Assembly (NCBI GenBank): GCA_026705605.1
Contig: JAPPAK010000008.1
Coordinates: 62,001 to 126,000 of the forward strand
Direction of reading: 5' to 3'
DNA: 64,000 nucleotides
Source: Chloroflexota bacterium
GTDB taxonomy: Bacteria > Chloroflexota > Dehalococcoidia > Tepidiformales > Tepidiformaceae
Positions within the stretch are counted from its first letter, which is position 1, and every line of letters starts with the position of its first letter. The position numbers were made by a program, and so were the translations under genes. Positions 23,369 through 31,918 of this stretch are shown here, one piece after another. The notes beneath the pieces were generated by a model that made no database searches, was not told the DNA's origin, and saw nothing but the letters and a program-made list of their open reading frames with translations.

Positions 23369-25807
23369 ATGGTAGATCGCTACGACCCGCACACCATTGA
23401 GCCGAAGTGGCGCGAGCGTTGGCAAGCAGATGGCATCGACCACGCCAGCGACGACGACGAGCGCCCGCCGTGGTACGTGCTCACGATGTTCCCCTACCCC
23501 TCGGGCGACTTCCACACGGGCCACTGGTACGCCATGACCCCCTCAGACTCCTTTGCCCGCTTCCGCCGCATGCAGGGGTACAACGTGCTCTTCCCCATGG
23601 GCTTCGATGCGTTTGGCCTGCCCGCCGAGAACGCCGCCATCCAGCGCGGCCTCGACCCGAAGGAGTGGACCTATGGGAACATCGAGCGCATGCGCCAGCA
23701 GCTCCGCTCGATGGGCGCGAGCTTCGACTGGGAGCGCGAGATCGTCACCTGCGACCCCGAGTACTACCGCTGGACCCAGTGGTGGTTCCTGAAGCTGTAC
23801 GAGCAGGGCCTTGCCTATCGCGCCGAGGCCGCCGCCAACTGGTGCCCCTGCTGCCAGACCGTGCTCGCCAACGAGCAGGTGCTCGATGGCCTCTGTGAGC
23901 GCTGCGACGATCCCGTCGAACGCCGCTTCCTCACGCAGTGGTTCTTCCGCATCACCGCCTACGCCGAGGAGCTGCTGGAGTTTGGCGGCATGGACTGGCC
24001 CGAGCGCGTCACCACCATGCAGCGGAACTGGATCGGCCGCTCCGAGGGGGCGAACCTGCGCTTCCCCGTCGATGTCGAGGGGGTCGACAAGCCCCTGACC
24101 GTCTTCACGACGCGCCCCGACACCGTCTACGGGGCCACCTTCATGGTGCTCGCGCCAGAGCACGAGCTCGTCGAGCGCATCACCACCGACGAGCAGCGCG
24201 AGGCTGTCGACGCGTACGTCGCCGCCACGTCGCGCGTTGCTGAGATCGAGCGGCTCTCCACCGAGCGTAAGAAGACGGGCGTGTTCACGGGCGCGTACGC
24301 CGTCAACCCGTTCAACGGCGAGCGCATCCCCATCTGGATCGCCGACTACGTGCTCGTGACCTACGGGACCGGCGCGATCATGGCCGTCCCCGCGCACGAC
24401 GAGCGCGACTTCGAATTCGCCCGCGACCACGGGCTCGATGTCGTGCCGGTGTTCGACCACTCCGAGATCGACACGACCGCACCCCTTGAGGCTGCGTTCA
24501 CGCAGGGTGGCGCGATGATCAACTCGGGCTCCTTCGACGGGACCCCGGCGAGCGACGCCATCCCGGCCGTCATCGCCCACGCAGAGGCGGAAGGCGCCGG
24601 CACAGGGGCGATCACCTACCGCCTGCGCGACTGGCTCATCTCGCGGCAGCGCTACTGGGGCACGCCCATCCCCATGATTCACTGCGATTCCTGCGGCGTG
24701 GTGCCCGTACCCGAGGAAGACCTCCCCGTCGTCCTCCCCGACGACGTGCACTTCGAGCCGACTGGTCAGTCGCCTCTGACGCAGATCGAGGAATGGGTCA
24801 ACGTCGATTGTCCGCAGTGCGAGGCCACCGCCCGCCGCGAGACGGACACACTCGACACCTTCATGTGCTCGAGCTGGTACCAGATGCGCTACGTCGACCC
24901 CCGCAACCCCGAGCGCCCCTTCTCGGCGGAAGCGATGCGCCAGTGGCTTCCGGTCGACCTCTACACGGGCGGCGCCGAGCACGCGGTCATGCACCTCCTC
25001 TACACCCGTTTCTTCTGGAAGGCGGCGCGCGACATGGGCATCGTCGAGGGCGACGAACCGATGAAGCGCCTCTTCAACCAGGGCGTCATCCTCGGCCCCG
25101 ATGGCAACCGTATGTCCAAGAGCCGCGGCAACGTCGTCGCGCCCGACGACCTGGTTGCGCAGCACGGCGCTGACGCCTTCCGCTGTCAGCTCATGTTCGT
25201 CGGGCCCTGGGACCAGGGCGGTCCCTACAACCCGAGCGGTATGCCCGGCATCGTTCGCTGGCTTAACCGCCTCTGGTCCGTCGCCACCGAAGCCCCTCCG
25301 GAGGCCGGGGACGGCGCCGCGTCACGGGAGCTCGTCGCCGCCACCCACCGCACCATCCGCGATGTGAGCAACGACATCGAGGAGTTCCGCTTCAATACCG
25401 CCATCGCGCGCCTGATGGAGCTGACGACCGCCCTCTCCCGTGCGCGAGAGTCGGGAGGTGTCGACGGGGCCACCTGGGAACGCTCGGTCGAGACGCTCAT
25501 CCTGTTGACGGCGCCCCTCGCCCCCCACATCGCCGAGGAGCTCTGGGACCGCCGCGGCAAGCCCTACAGCGTCCACCAGCAGGCCTGGCCCGAGTTCGAC
25601 GAGGCACTCGTCGTCGAGGAGACGGTCGAGATTGTCGTGCAGGTCAACGGTAGGGTGCGGGACCACCTCACCCTCCCCGTCGATGCCGGCGAGGACGACG
25701 CGCTTGCCGGTGCGCTGGCGAGCGACCGCGTGCAGGGTTGGGTCGAGGGTAAGGAGCCGCGCCGCGTGATCTACGTGCCCGGCAAGCTGCTCAATATCGT
25801 TGTCTAG
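23369..25807 (+). CDS. leuS: Leucyl-tRNA synthetase
   Basis: This enzyme charges tRNA-Leu. The 812-residue protein has the class I FPYPSGDFHTGHWY motif (HTGH, residues 49-52), zinc-finger-like CPCCQTVLANEQVLDGLCERC, the CP1 editing domain with TVFTTRPDTVYGATFMVLAPEH, and the KMSKS loop RMSKSRGNVV (near residue 582), followed by the anticodon-binding helical domain. Length is normal for bacterial LeuRS. GAGGAG precedes the ATG. It stands at the end of the arginine-operon strand and converges on the HAD gene with seven bases between stops. Confidence 0.97.
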   Translation: MVDRYDPHTIEPKWRERWQADGIDHASDDDERPPWYVLTMFPYPSGDFHTGHWYAMTPSDSFARFRRMQGYNVLFPMGFDAFGLPAENAAIQRGLDPKEWTYGNIERMRQQLRSMGASFDWEREIVTCDPEYYRWTQWWFLKLYEQGLAYRAEAAANWCPCCQTVLANEQVLDGLCERCDDPVERRFLTQWFFRITAYAEELLEFGGMDWPERVTTMQRNWIGRSEGANLRFPVDVEGVDKPLTVFTTRPDTVYGATFMVLAPEHELVERITTDEQREAVDAYVAATSRVAEIERLSTERKKTGVFTGAYAVNPFNGERIPIWIADYVLVTYGTGAIMAVPAHDERDFEFARDHGLDVVPVFDHSEIDTTAPLEAAFTQGGAMINSGSFDGTPASDAIPAVIAHAEAEGAGTGAITYRLRDWLISRQRYWGTPIPMIHCDSCGVVPVPEEDLPVVLPDDVHFEPTGQSPLTQIEEWVNVDCPQCEATARRETDTLDTFMCSSWYQMRYVDPRNPERPFSAEAMRQWLPVDLYTGGAEHAVMHLLYTRFFWKAARDMGIVEGDEPMKRLFNQGVILGPDGNRMSKSRGNVVAPDDLVAQHGADAFRCQLMFVGPWDQGGPYNPSGMPGIVRWLNRLWSVATEAPPEAGDGAASRELVAATHRTIRDVSNDIEEFRFNTAIARLMELTTALSRARESGGVDGATWERSVETLILLTAPLAPHIAEELWDRRGKPYSVHQQAWPEFDEALVVEETVEIVVQVNGRVRDHLTLPVDAGEDDALAGALASDRVQGWVEGKEPRRVIYVPGKLLNIVV

Positions 25808-25814
25808 CGCATCC

Positions 25815-26480
25815 TCACGAGAGGTCCTGGAGCACCTGAGGTAGCTCCTCAAGGTTGTCGATCACCCCGTCGACGATCTCTGGGGGATCCCAGTAGTCGT
25901 CGTGCTTCCACACGGCTTTCATACCGAAAGACTTTGCCCCGCGAATGTCAGCCTCGGGGTTGTCGCCCACCATTACGACCTCTTCGGCGGAGACCCCAAG
26001 CGTGTCGACTGCACGCCGAAAGATCTCTGGGTCCGGCTTCCGAAGGCCTTCCGCCTCCGAAATGAGGATGACGCCGAAATACTTGGCGATTCCCAGGCTG
26101 TCGATCTTCCGCTGTTGCCACATGGCGGCGCCGTTTGTGATGAGCCCCAGGCCTAGACCGCTGCCTGCCAACGTACCGAGCACCTCGTGCACTTTTGGGA
26201 ATGCAACGCACTCGTCCGGGAAGTGAGCCTGGAGGTCTTCCAGCAGGGCACTCGCCGTGCCAGCGGGCAGGCGAAGGATGCGTTCGACTCCATGGAAGAC
26301 CTCGGCTCTTGCCGTGTAGCCGTTGTGGTCGAGTTCCATGAAGGTGTCCACGTAGTTGTCGAAGGAGATGGCTGCGAAGGTGTCTGGTAGACGGCGCTGC
26401 TGTTGGCGGAGGTGGTTTGCCAGGCTGCTGCGGCGGTCCAGGATGGTGTTGTCGAGGTCGAACAGGATCGCCCTCAGCAT
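25815..26480 (-). CDS. HAD-superfamily hydrolase (subfamily IA)
   Basis: The 221-residue protein has the HAD nucleophile motif ILFDLDNTILD (Asp8 and Asp10), motif II LGLGLITNGAAMWQQRK, the lysine in EGLRKPDPEIFRRA, and motif IV VVMVGDNPEADIRGAKSFGM. A helical cap domain lies between residues 18 and 90. It is a phosphatase-type enzyme of the haloacid dehalogenase/YjjG class, with a substrate that cannot be told. Base composition looks less G+C-rich than neighbouring genes, so it may have been acquired separately. It follows yggT by five bases. Confidence 0.88.
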   Translation of the reverse strand: MLRAILFDLDNTILDRRSSLANHLRQQQRRLPDTFAAISFDNYVDTFMELDHNGYTARAEVFHGVERILRLPAGTASALLEDLQAHFPDECVAFPKVHEVLGTLAGSGLGLGLITNGAAMWQQRKIDSLGIAKYFGVILISEAEGLRKPDPEIFRRAVDTLGVSAEEVVMVGDNPEADIRGAKSFGMKAVWKHDDYWDPPEIVDGVIDNLEELPQVLQDLS

Positions 26481-26485
26481 CGATT

Positions 26486-26743
26486 TCAGTTCGAGACGCG
26501 GTTTACGACCCAGATCATCAGCCAGAGCACGATGATGACGATCATTGGGCTTAGGTCGATCATCCCCGTGCGCGGCATGGCGCGGCGCACCGGGTCGATC
26601 AGCGGATCCGTGATCTGGTGAACGATGCGAATGAGCGGATTCGTGCGAGAGATCGGGAACCAGCTCAGCAGCGCCCGCGCCACGATCGCCGCGATGAGGA
26701 TGTAGAGGAAGGCCCGGAACAGGTCGGCGATGACCGGGTTCAT
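26486..26743 (-). CDS. YggT family membrane protein
   Basis: The 85-residue protein has two hydrophobic helices (LFRAFLYILIAAIVARALLS and IDLSPMIVIIVLWLMIWVV) separated by the diagnostic NPLIRIVHQITDPLIDPVRRAMP loop of the YGGT family. YggT proteins lie in the membrane near cell-division or osmotic-stress genes and are commonly encoded with yggS and proC, as here. Its ATG overlaps the last four bases of proC. Molecular role is not settled. Confidence 0.88.
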   Translation of the reverse strand: MNPVIADLFRAFLYILIAAIVARALLSWFPISRTNPLIRIVHQITDPLIDPVRRAMPRTGMIDLSPMIVIIVLWLMIWVVNRVSN

Positions 26744-27534
26744 TGGGCCGCTCCCAGCTCGCGCGAGCGTTCGCAGGCGGCGCGGACGCACGCCTCGATG
26801 AGCGCGCGGAACTCCCCGCGATCCAGCTCCGCGAGTCCCGCAGCGGTCGTGCCGCCTTTGGAGGTGACGCGCTCGCGCAGGACCGCTGGGGGAAATTCGC
26901 TGATCTGTGCGTAGGCGGCTGATCCGGTGAGGGTCTGCATCGTCATCGCTTCTGCCTCCTCGGCGGTCAGCCCGATGGCCACCCCCGCGTCGATGAGCGC
27001 CTCGATGAACAGGAACACGTAGGCGGGGCCGCTGCCGCTCAGCGCCGTGGCCATGTCGATCTTCCCCTCGTCGTCGACGTAGAGGTCCTGCCCGATCGCG
27101 CCCAGCAATTCGCGCACGGTCTCGCGCTGCCCCTCGTCGACCGACTCGGTCGCCGTCCAGACGCTCATGCCGGCGTTGATGGTGGCGGGTGTGTTCGGCA
27201 TGACTCGCACGATGCGGTCGTGCCCGAAGCGCTCCGCGAGGCCCGCGATGCGGACGCCCGCCATGATCGACATCAGGAGCGCACCGCTCGCCAGCTCTCC
27301 GGACAGGCTGTGGAGCTCCTGTGGCTTGATGGCCAGCAGCACGAGGCTCGCGCCGGCAAGCGCCTCGCCGGGCTCGGCCGTTGTAGCCACGCCGTAGCGA
27401 GCCGCCAGGTCCTCGCGGCGCTCCGCGATGAGCTCGACGACCGTCACGTCGCTCGCAGCAACCACGCCCCGGTCGAGCGCGCCGGCCAGGATGGCCTCCC
27501 CCATCACCCCGCCCCCCACGATCGCGACCGTCAC
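26740..27534 (-). CDS. proC: Pyrroline-5-carboxylate reductase
   Basis: This is the last step of proline synthesis: reduction of pyrroline-5-carboxylate with NAD(P)H. The 264-residue protein has the Rossmann motif VAIVGGGVMGEAILAG, VLLAIKPQELHSL, RVMPNTPATINAGMSVW, and the C-terminal ALSGSGPAYVFLFIEALIDAGVAIGL and VTSKGGTTAAGL blocks that define ProC. It starts with GTG overlapping the yggS stop and ends overlapping yggT, giving a coupled yggS-proC-yggT-HAD operon. Confidence 0.95.
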   Translation of the reverse strand: MTVAIVGGGVMGEAILAGALDRGVVAASDVTVVELIAERREDLAARYGVATTAEPGEALAGASLVLLAIKPQELHSLSGELASGALLMSIMAGVRIAGLAERFGHDRIVRVMPNTPATINAGMSVWTATESVDEGQRETVRELLGAIGQDLYVDDEGKIDMATALSGSGPAYVFLFIEALIDAGVAIGLTAEEAEAMTMQTLTGSAAYAQISEFPPAVLRERVTSKGGTTAAGLAELDRGEFRALIEACVRAACERSRELGAAQ

Positions 27535-28217
27535 GTCGTGCGCTCCCCGAAGATGGCGCGCCCCACCCGCACCAGCGTCGCCCCCTCCTCGATCGCAACC
27601 TCGAAGTCGTCCGTCATCCCCATCGAGAGCTCTGTCAATGCGAAGCGTTCCGCCAGCGCTCGCAGGTCGCGGAACACCGGCCGTACGTCCTCGGGATCCG
27701 CGGCCATCGGCGCGATCGTCATGAGCCCGCGGAGGCGCAGGTTGGCCGCCTCCCGCGCCGCTTCCACCAGCGTCTCGACCTCACCGGGCGCGGCGCCCTG
27801 CTTCTGCGGCTCGGCGGCGACGTTGACCTGCAGGAGCACGTCGCGCGGTGCGGGCGCCGCCCCGTCGAGTCGCGCCAGCAGCTTTGCCGAGTCGACCGAG
27901 TGGATGAGGTCGAAGGCGGAGGCGGCCGCCGTCGCCTTGTTCGACTGGAGGTGTCCCACCAGGTGCCAGGTCGCCTCGACGCCGGCGTTTTTGGCCGCTT
28001 CGATCTTGGGCACCGCTTCCTGGATGCGGTTCTCGCCGAAGTGCCGGAGGCCCGCGGCGTGCGCCGCCCGGATGGCCTCCACCGGCTGGCCCTTGCTGAC
28101 GGCTACGAGCGTCACGGAGTCCGGGTCGCGACCGGCTCGCTGACAGGCGCGGGTTATGCGCTCGCGCACACGCTCGATGCCCGCTTCCACGTCTTGCTGC
28201 AGGGCGACCGCGCTCAC
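27531..28217 (-). CDS. YggS/PLPBP-type pyridoxal phosphate homeostasis protein
   Basis: The 228-residue protein has the alanine-racemase-like TIM-barrel hallmarks of YggS. These are VTLVAVSKGQPVEAIRAA with the PLP lysine, HFGENRIQEAVPKIE, WHLVGHLQSNKA, and the closing LSMGMTDDFEVAIEEGATLVRVGRAIFG. Members bind PLP without catalytic turnover and buffer vitamin B6 and amino-acid pools. The GTG start is preceded by TAAGAT seven bases away and no ribosome site, so the operon probably begins here as a leaderless mRNA. Confidence 0.93.
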   Translation of the reverse strand: MSAVALQQDVEAGIERVRERITRACQRAGRDPDSVTLVAVSKGQPVEAIRAAHAAGLRHFGENRIQEAVPKIEAAKNAGVEATWHLVGHLQSNKATAAASAFDLIHSVDSAKLLARLDGAAPAPRDVLLQVNVAAEPQKQGAAPGEVETLVEAAREAANLRLRGLMTIAPMAADPEDVRPVFRDLRALAERFALTELSMGMTDDFEVAIEEGATLVRVGRAIFGERTT

Positions 28218-28224
28218 GGGCTCG

Positions 28225-28230
28225 ATCTTA
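28225..28230 (-). promoter_or_regulatory. -10 like hexamer TAAGAT, probable leaderless start of the yggS operon
   Basis: On the minus strand TAAGAT is followed by seven bases (CGAGCCC) and the GTG at 28217. It matches TATAAT at four of six positions. Confidence 0.45.
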
Positions 28231-28259
28231 CTCGTGCCCGAGCGAGACCGGAGCGCCCC

Positions 28260-30671
28260 CTAGCCGCACTTGGTGTAGCCGCAGCTCCGGCAGACGAGGC
28301 AACCCTCGCCGTACTCGAGAACCGAGCCGCATTCGGGGCAGCCCACCCCGCTCGGGACCATGTCGCCGTGCGACAAGACGGGCTCGTCCACACCCCGGCT
28401 CTCGACGACCTCGTACGGCGGGATGAGCGTTGGCTGCACCGCCGTTTCGCTGTCGCCGAATTTCAGCTCCAGCCAGCGGAAGATGTAGTCGGTGATGCTC
28501 GTCGCGATCGGGATCTCGGGGTTGCCCGTGGGGCCGCTCGGCTCGAAGCGACTACCCTGCATCCTGCTCGCGAGCACCGAGACCGGCACCCCGAACTGGA
28601 GCGCGTAGCTCGTCAGCATTGCCAGGCTGTCCATCAACGCCATCACCGTTGAGCCCTGCTTGCTCACGTTCACGAAGAGCTCGCCGGGGGTCCCGTCCGC
28701 GAAGAGGCCGACGGTCATGTACCCCTCCTGCTCCCCCACGCGGAACTTGTGCGTGATCGACTGGCGCTCGTCGGGCAGGCGGCGGCGGATGGGGCGGCCT
28801 TTCTCCGCCACCAGCGCCTCGGCGGCGGCAATGGCCTCGGCCGCAGCCTCCTCGCTCTCGCTCTCCTCCTCGCCCGCGTGCTTCAGCACCTGCAGGTCGC
28901 GAGAGCCGTCGCGGTAGATGGTGATGCCCTTGCAGCCCGTGTCGTACGCCAGCTGGTAGGCGGTGGCCACGTCCTCGATCGTGGCCTCGTTGGGGAAGTT
29001 GATCGTCTTCGAGACGGCGTTGTCGGTGTGCGCCTGGAACGCCGCCTGCATGCGCACGTGCGCCTCCGGGGCGATGTCGTGCGCCGTCACGAACACCTCC
29101 TTCACCCAGTCGGGCACGTCCGTGCGCTCCGCCAGATGCCCGCCGTGGGCGAGGAAGTCGATCAGGTCGTCGCTGTAGAAGCCTTCGGTCCGGGCGATGT
29201 GCTCGAAGTGCTCGTTCACCTCGTTCAGTTCGACTCGCTTCGTGGGGTCGTCCTTGTCGAGGTAGTGCGAGCGCACGAAGGCCAGCGCGAACACCGGCTC
29301 AACGCCGCCCGAGCAGTCGGCGATGATGCTGAGCGTGCCCGTGGGCGCGATCGTCGTGCGGGTCGAGTTGCGCAGTGGCATCGGTCCCTCGCCCCCGCCC
29401 GGCCCGTACATCGACTGGCCCCACTCCGGGAAGTTGCCGCGTACGGCCGCGAGGTTGTGGGAGGCCGCGTCCGCCTCGCGCTGGATGAAGCCCATCACTT
29501 CGCGGGCCAGCGCCAGCGCCTGCTCGGAGTCGTAGGGGATGCGCAGCTCGAGCAGCATGTCCGCCCAGCCCATCACCCCCAGCCCGATGCGGCGGATGGC
29601 GAGGGAGGTCTCCTCGATCTCCTCGATCGGGTACTGGTTCATCTCGATCACGTTGTCGAGCAGGTGCACGCAGCGATGCACCGTTGAGCCCAGACGCTCG
29701 AAGTCCACCGCCTTCGAGCCCGGCTCCCCGACCACGAAGTGAGCCAGGTTGAGCGAGCCCAGGTTGCACGAGTCGTAGGAGTACAGCGGCTGCTCGCCGC
29801 AGGGGTTCGTGGACTCGATCGGTCCCCGCCCGGGGACGGGGTTCGCCCGGCCGTCGTTGATGCGGTCGATGAAGATGACGCCCGGGTCACCGTTCTGCCA
29901 GGCGTTCTCCACCATCGTCTGCCAGACCTCGCGGGCGTTCCGCTTGTCTATCGCCTCGCCCGTCTTGGGGCTGATCAGGTTGTAGTCGCCGCCCTCCTCC
30001 AGCGCCGTCATGAATTCGTCCGTTACGGCCACGCTGATGTTGAAGTTCGTGAGCGTGGTCATGTCCGCCTTCATCTCGATGAAGTGGTCGATGTCCGGGT
30101 GGTCGACGCGCAGGATGCCCATGTTGGCGCCCCGCCGCGTGCCGCCCTGCTTGATCGCCTCCGTGGCCGAGTCGAACACCGTCATGAAGGACACGGGACC
30201 GCTGGCGACGCCCATCGTGCTGCGCACGCGGTCGTTCGCCGGGCGCAGACGCGAGAAGGCGAAGCCCGTGCCGCCGCCCGACTTGTGGATGACGGCCGTA
30301 TCGCGAATCGCCTTGAAGATCCCGTCGATCGAATCCGGCACCGGCAGCACGAAACACGCCGAAAGCTGCTGCAGATCGCGACCCGCGTTCACCAGCGTCG
30401 GCGAGTTCGGGAGGAAGTCGAGCGAGGAGAGCAGGCGGTAGAAGTCCTGCTCGGCGGCAGTGCGATCAGCCTCCGTGCCGCCGAAGCGCAGCTCCGCCTG
30501 GGAGAGGTTGCGCGCCACCCGCTGGAAGCATTGATCGGGCGTCTCGATCGGATCGCCCTTGTCGTCGCGCGCCACAATGCGACGTTCCATGACCACGACG
30601 GCGTTCTCCGAAAGCGGTGTCGCGGCGAAACCGGCGCCGGTATCGGGAGTGGGCTCGGAAGTGGTAACCAT
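28260..30671 (-). CDS. nrdJ: Adenosylcobalamin-dependent (class II) ribonucleotide reductase
   Basis: This enzyme reduces ribonucleotides to deoxyribonucleotides using a B12 radical. The 803-residue protein has SACFVLPVPDSIDGIF, GGTGFAFSRLRP, the active-site NPCGEQPLYSYDSCNLGS block, the second-half NSTRTTIAPTGTLSIIADCSGG typical of class II enzymes, and a C-terminal zinc-ribbon tail CPECGSVLEYGEGC...CRSCGYTKCG that acts in thiol re-reduction. The start at MVTTSEPTPDTG has a GGAGG site eight bases upstream; the frame's earlier ATG lacks one. It follows nrdR by 99 bases with its own promoter-like sequence. Confidence 0.96.
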   Translation of the reverse strand: MVTTSEPTPDTGAGFAATPLSENAVVVMERRIVARDDKGDPIETPDQCFQRVARNLSQAELRFGGTEADRTAAEQDFYRLLSSLDFLPNSPTLVNAGRDLQQLSACFVLPVPDSIDGIFKAIRDTAVIHKSGGGTGFAFSRLRPANDRVRSTMGVASGPVSFMTVFDSATEAIKQGGTRRGANMGILRVDHPDIDHFIEMKADMTTLTNFNISVAVTDEFMTALEEGGDYNLISPKTGEAIDKRNAREVWQTMVENAWQNGDPGVIFIDRINDGRANPVPGRGPIESTNPCGEQPLYSYDSCNLGSLNLAHFVVGEPGSKAVDFERLGSTVHRCVHLLDNVIEMNQYPIEEIEETSLAIRRIGLGVMGWADMLLELRIPYDSEQALALAREVMGFIQREADAASHNLAAVRGNFPEWGQSMYGPGGGEGPMPLRNSTRTTIAPTGTLSIIADCSGGVEPVFALAFVRSHYLDKDDPTKRVELNEVNEHFEHIARTEGFYSDDLIDFLAHGGHLAERTDVPDWVKEVFVTAHDIAPEAHVRMQAAFQAHTDNAVSKTINFPNEATIEDVATAYQLAYDTGCKGITIYRDGSRDLQVLKHAGEEESESEEAAAEAIAAAEALVAEKGRPIRRRLPDERQSITHKFRVGEQEGYMTVGLFADGTPGELFVNVSKQGSTVMALMDSLAMLTSYALQFGVPVSVLASRMQGSRFEPSGPTGNPEIPIATSITDYIFRWLELKFGDSETAVQPTLIPPYEVVESRGVDEPVLSHGDMVPSGVGCPECGSVLEYGEGCLVCRSCGYTKCG

Positions 30672-30732
30672 GGTGTCCTCCAGCAGGTTCCAGGTGGCGG
30701 GTCTAGGGCTAGAACGTTTGTTCGGGGCGGGA

Positions 30733-30761
30733 AGAATAGCGCCGCTCGCTCCGGGTTGCAA
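30733..30761 (-). promoter_or_regulatory. Probable sigma-70 type promoter of nrdJ (TTGCAA - 17 bp - TATTCT)
   Basis: On the minus strand TTGCAA (30761-30756) and TATTCT (30738-30733) are separated by 17 bases, giving transcription start near 30726, about 55 bases before the nrdJ ATG. No NrdR-box-like palindrome overlaps it. Confidence 0.55.
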
Positions 30762-30770
30762 CCTCCATCG

Positions 30771-31325
30771 CTACCCCACGGTCCGCAGGAATGGCGCCGG
30801 CTCTTCCGAGTCGGTCTCCTCTCGTGCGGCGTCTTCGGGGAGGGCGAGTTGCTGGGTGCGCTCGTCGAACGTGGGCACGCGCCCCTCGTCCAGCGCCTGG
30901 AGCGCGTCCTTGAGCGAGTCAAGGTCGGCGAAGGCGCGGTAGACCGAGGCGAAGCGGATGTAGGCGATGTGGTCGATCCGCCTCAGCGCATCGACGGCGA
31001 GCTCGCCGATGACCGAGGACGGCACCTCAAGGCGCCCGTCGCGGGTGACGCGCCCCTCGATGTCGGCCACGACGGCGTCGAGCTGGTCGGCGGAAACGTT
31101 GCGCTTGGCGCAGGCCGAACGCAGCCCGGCGAGCAGCTTCTCCCGGTCGAAGTCCTCCCGGCGCTCGTCCTTCTTGACCACCTGCACAGTGGAGCGAAGG
31201 ACGGTCTCGAGCGTCGTGAAGCGCTCCCCGCAGTCCGCACACTCGCGCCGCCGGCGCACGGCGTTTCCGGTTCCCCGGCTGTCCGTAACGCGGGAGCTTT
31301 CCGAGTGGCAGAAGGGGCAGCGCAT
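30771..31325 (-). CDS. nrdR: Transcriptional repressor NrdR
   Basis: NrdR senses dATP/ATP and represses ribonucleotide reductase genes. The 184-residue protein has the N-terminal zinc ribbon MRCPFCHSESSRVTDSR...CADCGERFTTLE (Cys3, Cys6 and a CxxC near residue 35) and the ATP-cone VQVVKKDERREDFDREKLLAGL followed by IAYIRFASVYRAFADLDSLKDAL. The family is usually about 150 residues; here an extra acidic tail of about 30 residues (QLALPEDAAREETDSEEPAP) follows. The gene precedes nrdJ on the same strand, and two NrdR-box-like sites lie on its own promoter. Confidence 0.96.
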   Translation of the reverse strand: MRCPFCHSESSRVTDSRGTGNAVRRRRECADCGERFTTLETVLRSTVQVVKKDERREDFDREKLLAGLRSACAKRNVSADQLDAVVADIEGRVTRDGRLEVPSSVIGELAVDALRRIDHIAYIRFASVYRAFADLDSLKDALQALDEGRVPTFDERTQQLALPEDAAREETDSEEPAPFLRTVG

Positions 31326-31338
31326 AACGATTTCGAAT

Positions 31339-31438
31339 TGTTAACGGGTGTTAACGCCTTTCTCGCTGGAAGCGCATCATCGCCTATATCTTGGGGGCCT
31401 GTCAATACACCAGGCACAAGATGTTGGGGCTGTTAACG
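31339..31438. repeat. Three TGTTAACG repeats upstream of nrdR
   Basis: TGTTAAC-type elements occur at 31339-31345, 31349-31355 and 31431-31437, each followed by G. The first two are exactly ten bases apart, one helical turn, and lie in the nrdR untranslated leader; the third lies upstream of the -35 element. Each contains the palindrome GTTAAC, so a dimeric regulator could bind on one face of the DNA. Confidence 0.4.
31376..31426 (-). promoter_or_regulatory. nrdR promoter with two NrdR-box-like operators
   Basis: On the minus strand a perfect -35 TTGACA (31405-31400) and GATGAT (31381-31376) are 18 bases apart. NrdR boxes follow the pattern CwAtATaTwG at their core: CTATATCTTG at 31384-31393 fits with one mismatch and lies between -35 and -10. 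CAAGATGTTG at 31417-31426 fits with two mismatches and lies just upstream of -35. The cores are 33 bases apart, about three helical turns, as is usual for paired NrdR boxes. Binding would block RNA polymerase. Confidence 0.6.
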
Positions 31439-31487
31439 CACCATAACAGTTTACCAGGAGACCAGGCTCAAGGCCTGATCAGAACCC

Positions 31488-31865
31488 TTACCGGCGGCGG
31501 CGAACCTCGTGGAACTGGCAGGCTTCGGTGTCGGGCCAGGGCGCGAGCACGCCGCTTCCCGGGTGCAGGCACCGCCCTCTCCCCGTGTCGCCGGGGACGA
31601 ACTCGTGGCAGTTCTCGCAGGTGAGGGCCGTCTTCGCCCCGGGATTCAGGTCCTCCCGCACCGCCGCCATGAGGCTGCGTGGTCCGGGTTGCCAGGTGAG
31701 CGCCCGCAGGTCGTCGTTGTATGGCGAGGCCGCGACGGAGCTGGCGAAAGAGTCGTCGTCGGAACGCCGGCGCTTGCGGCGCGCTTCCGATCGTCGCAGC
31801 GCCTCCGCCCCCAGGCTCTCCCGGTCACGACGGGAACGGCGTTTGCGTCCCTTGCGACGGCCCAT
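31488..31865 (-). CDS. Basic protein with C-terminal four-cysteine cluster, unknown function
   Basis: The 125-residue product has a very basic N-terminus (MGRRKGRKRRSRRDRES and further arginines to residue 35), then a serine/proline linker, and a C-terminal cluster CENC-x13-C-x16-C that could bind zinc or an iron-sulfur centre. The arginine-rich region suggests nucleic-acid or ribosome association. It is transcribed toward nrdR, ending about 60 bases beyond the upstream NrdR-like box. I do not recognise the family. Confidence 0.6.
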   Translation of the reverse strand: MGRRKGRKRRSRRDRESLGAEALRRSEARRKRRRSDDDSFASSVAASPYNDDLRALTWQPGPRSLMAAVREDLNPGAKTALTCENCHEFVPGDTGRGRCLHPGSGVLAPWPDTEACQFHEVRRRR

Positions 31866-31918
31866 GCCCGCAGCCTAGCGAGACGCCGCCGCCGCGTCGA
31901 GCAGTCCCGGCGGCGGCC

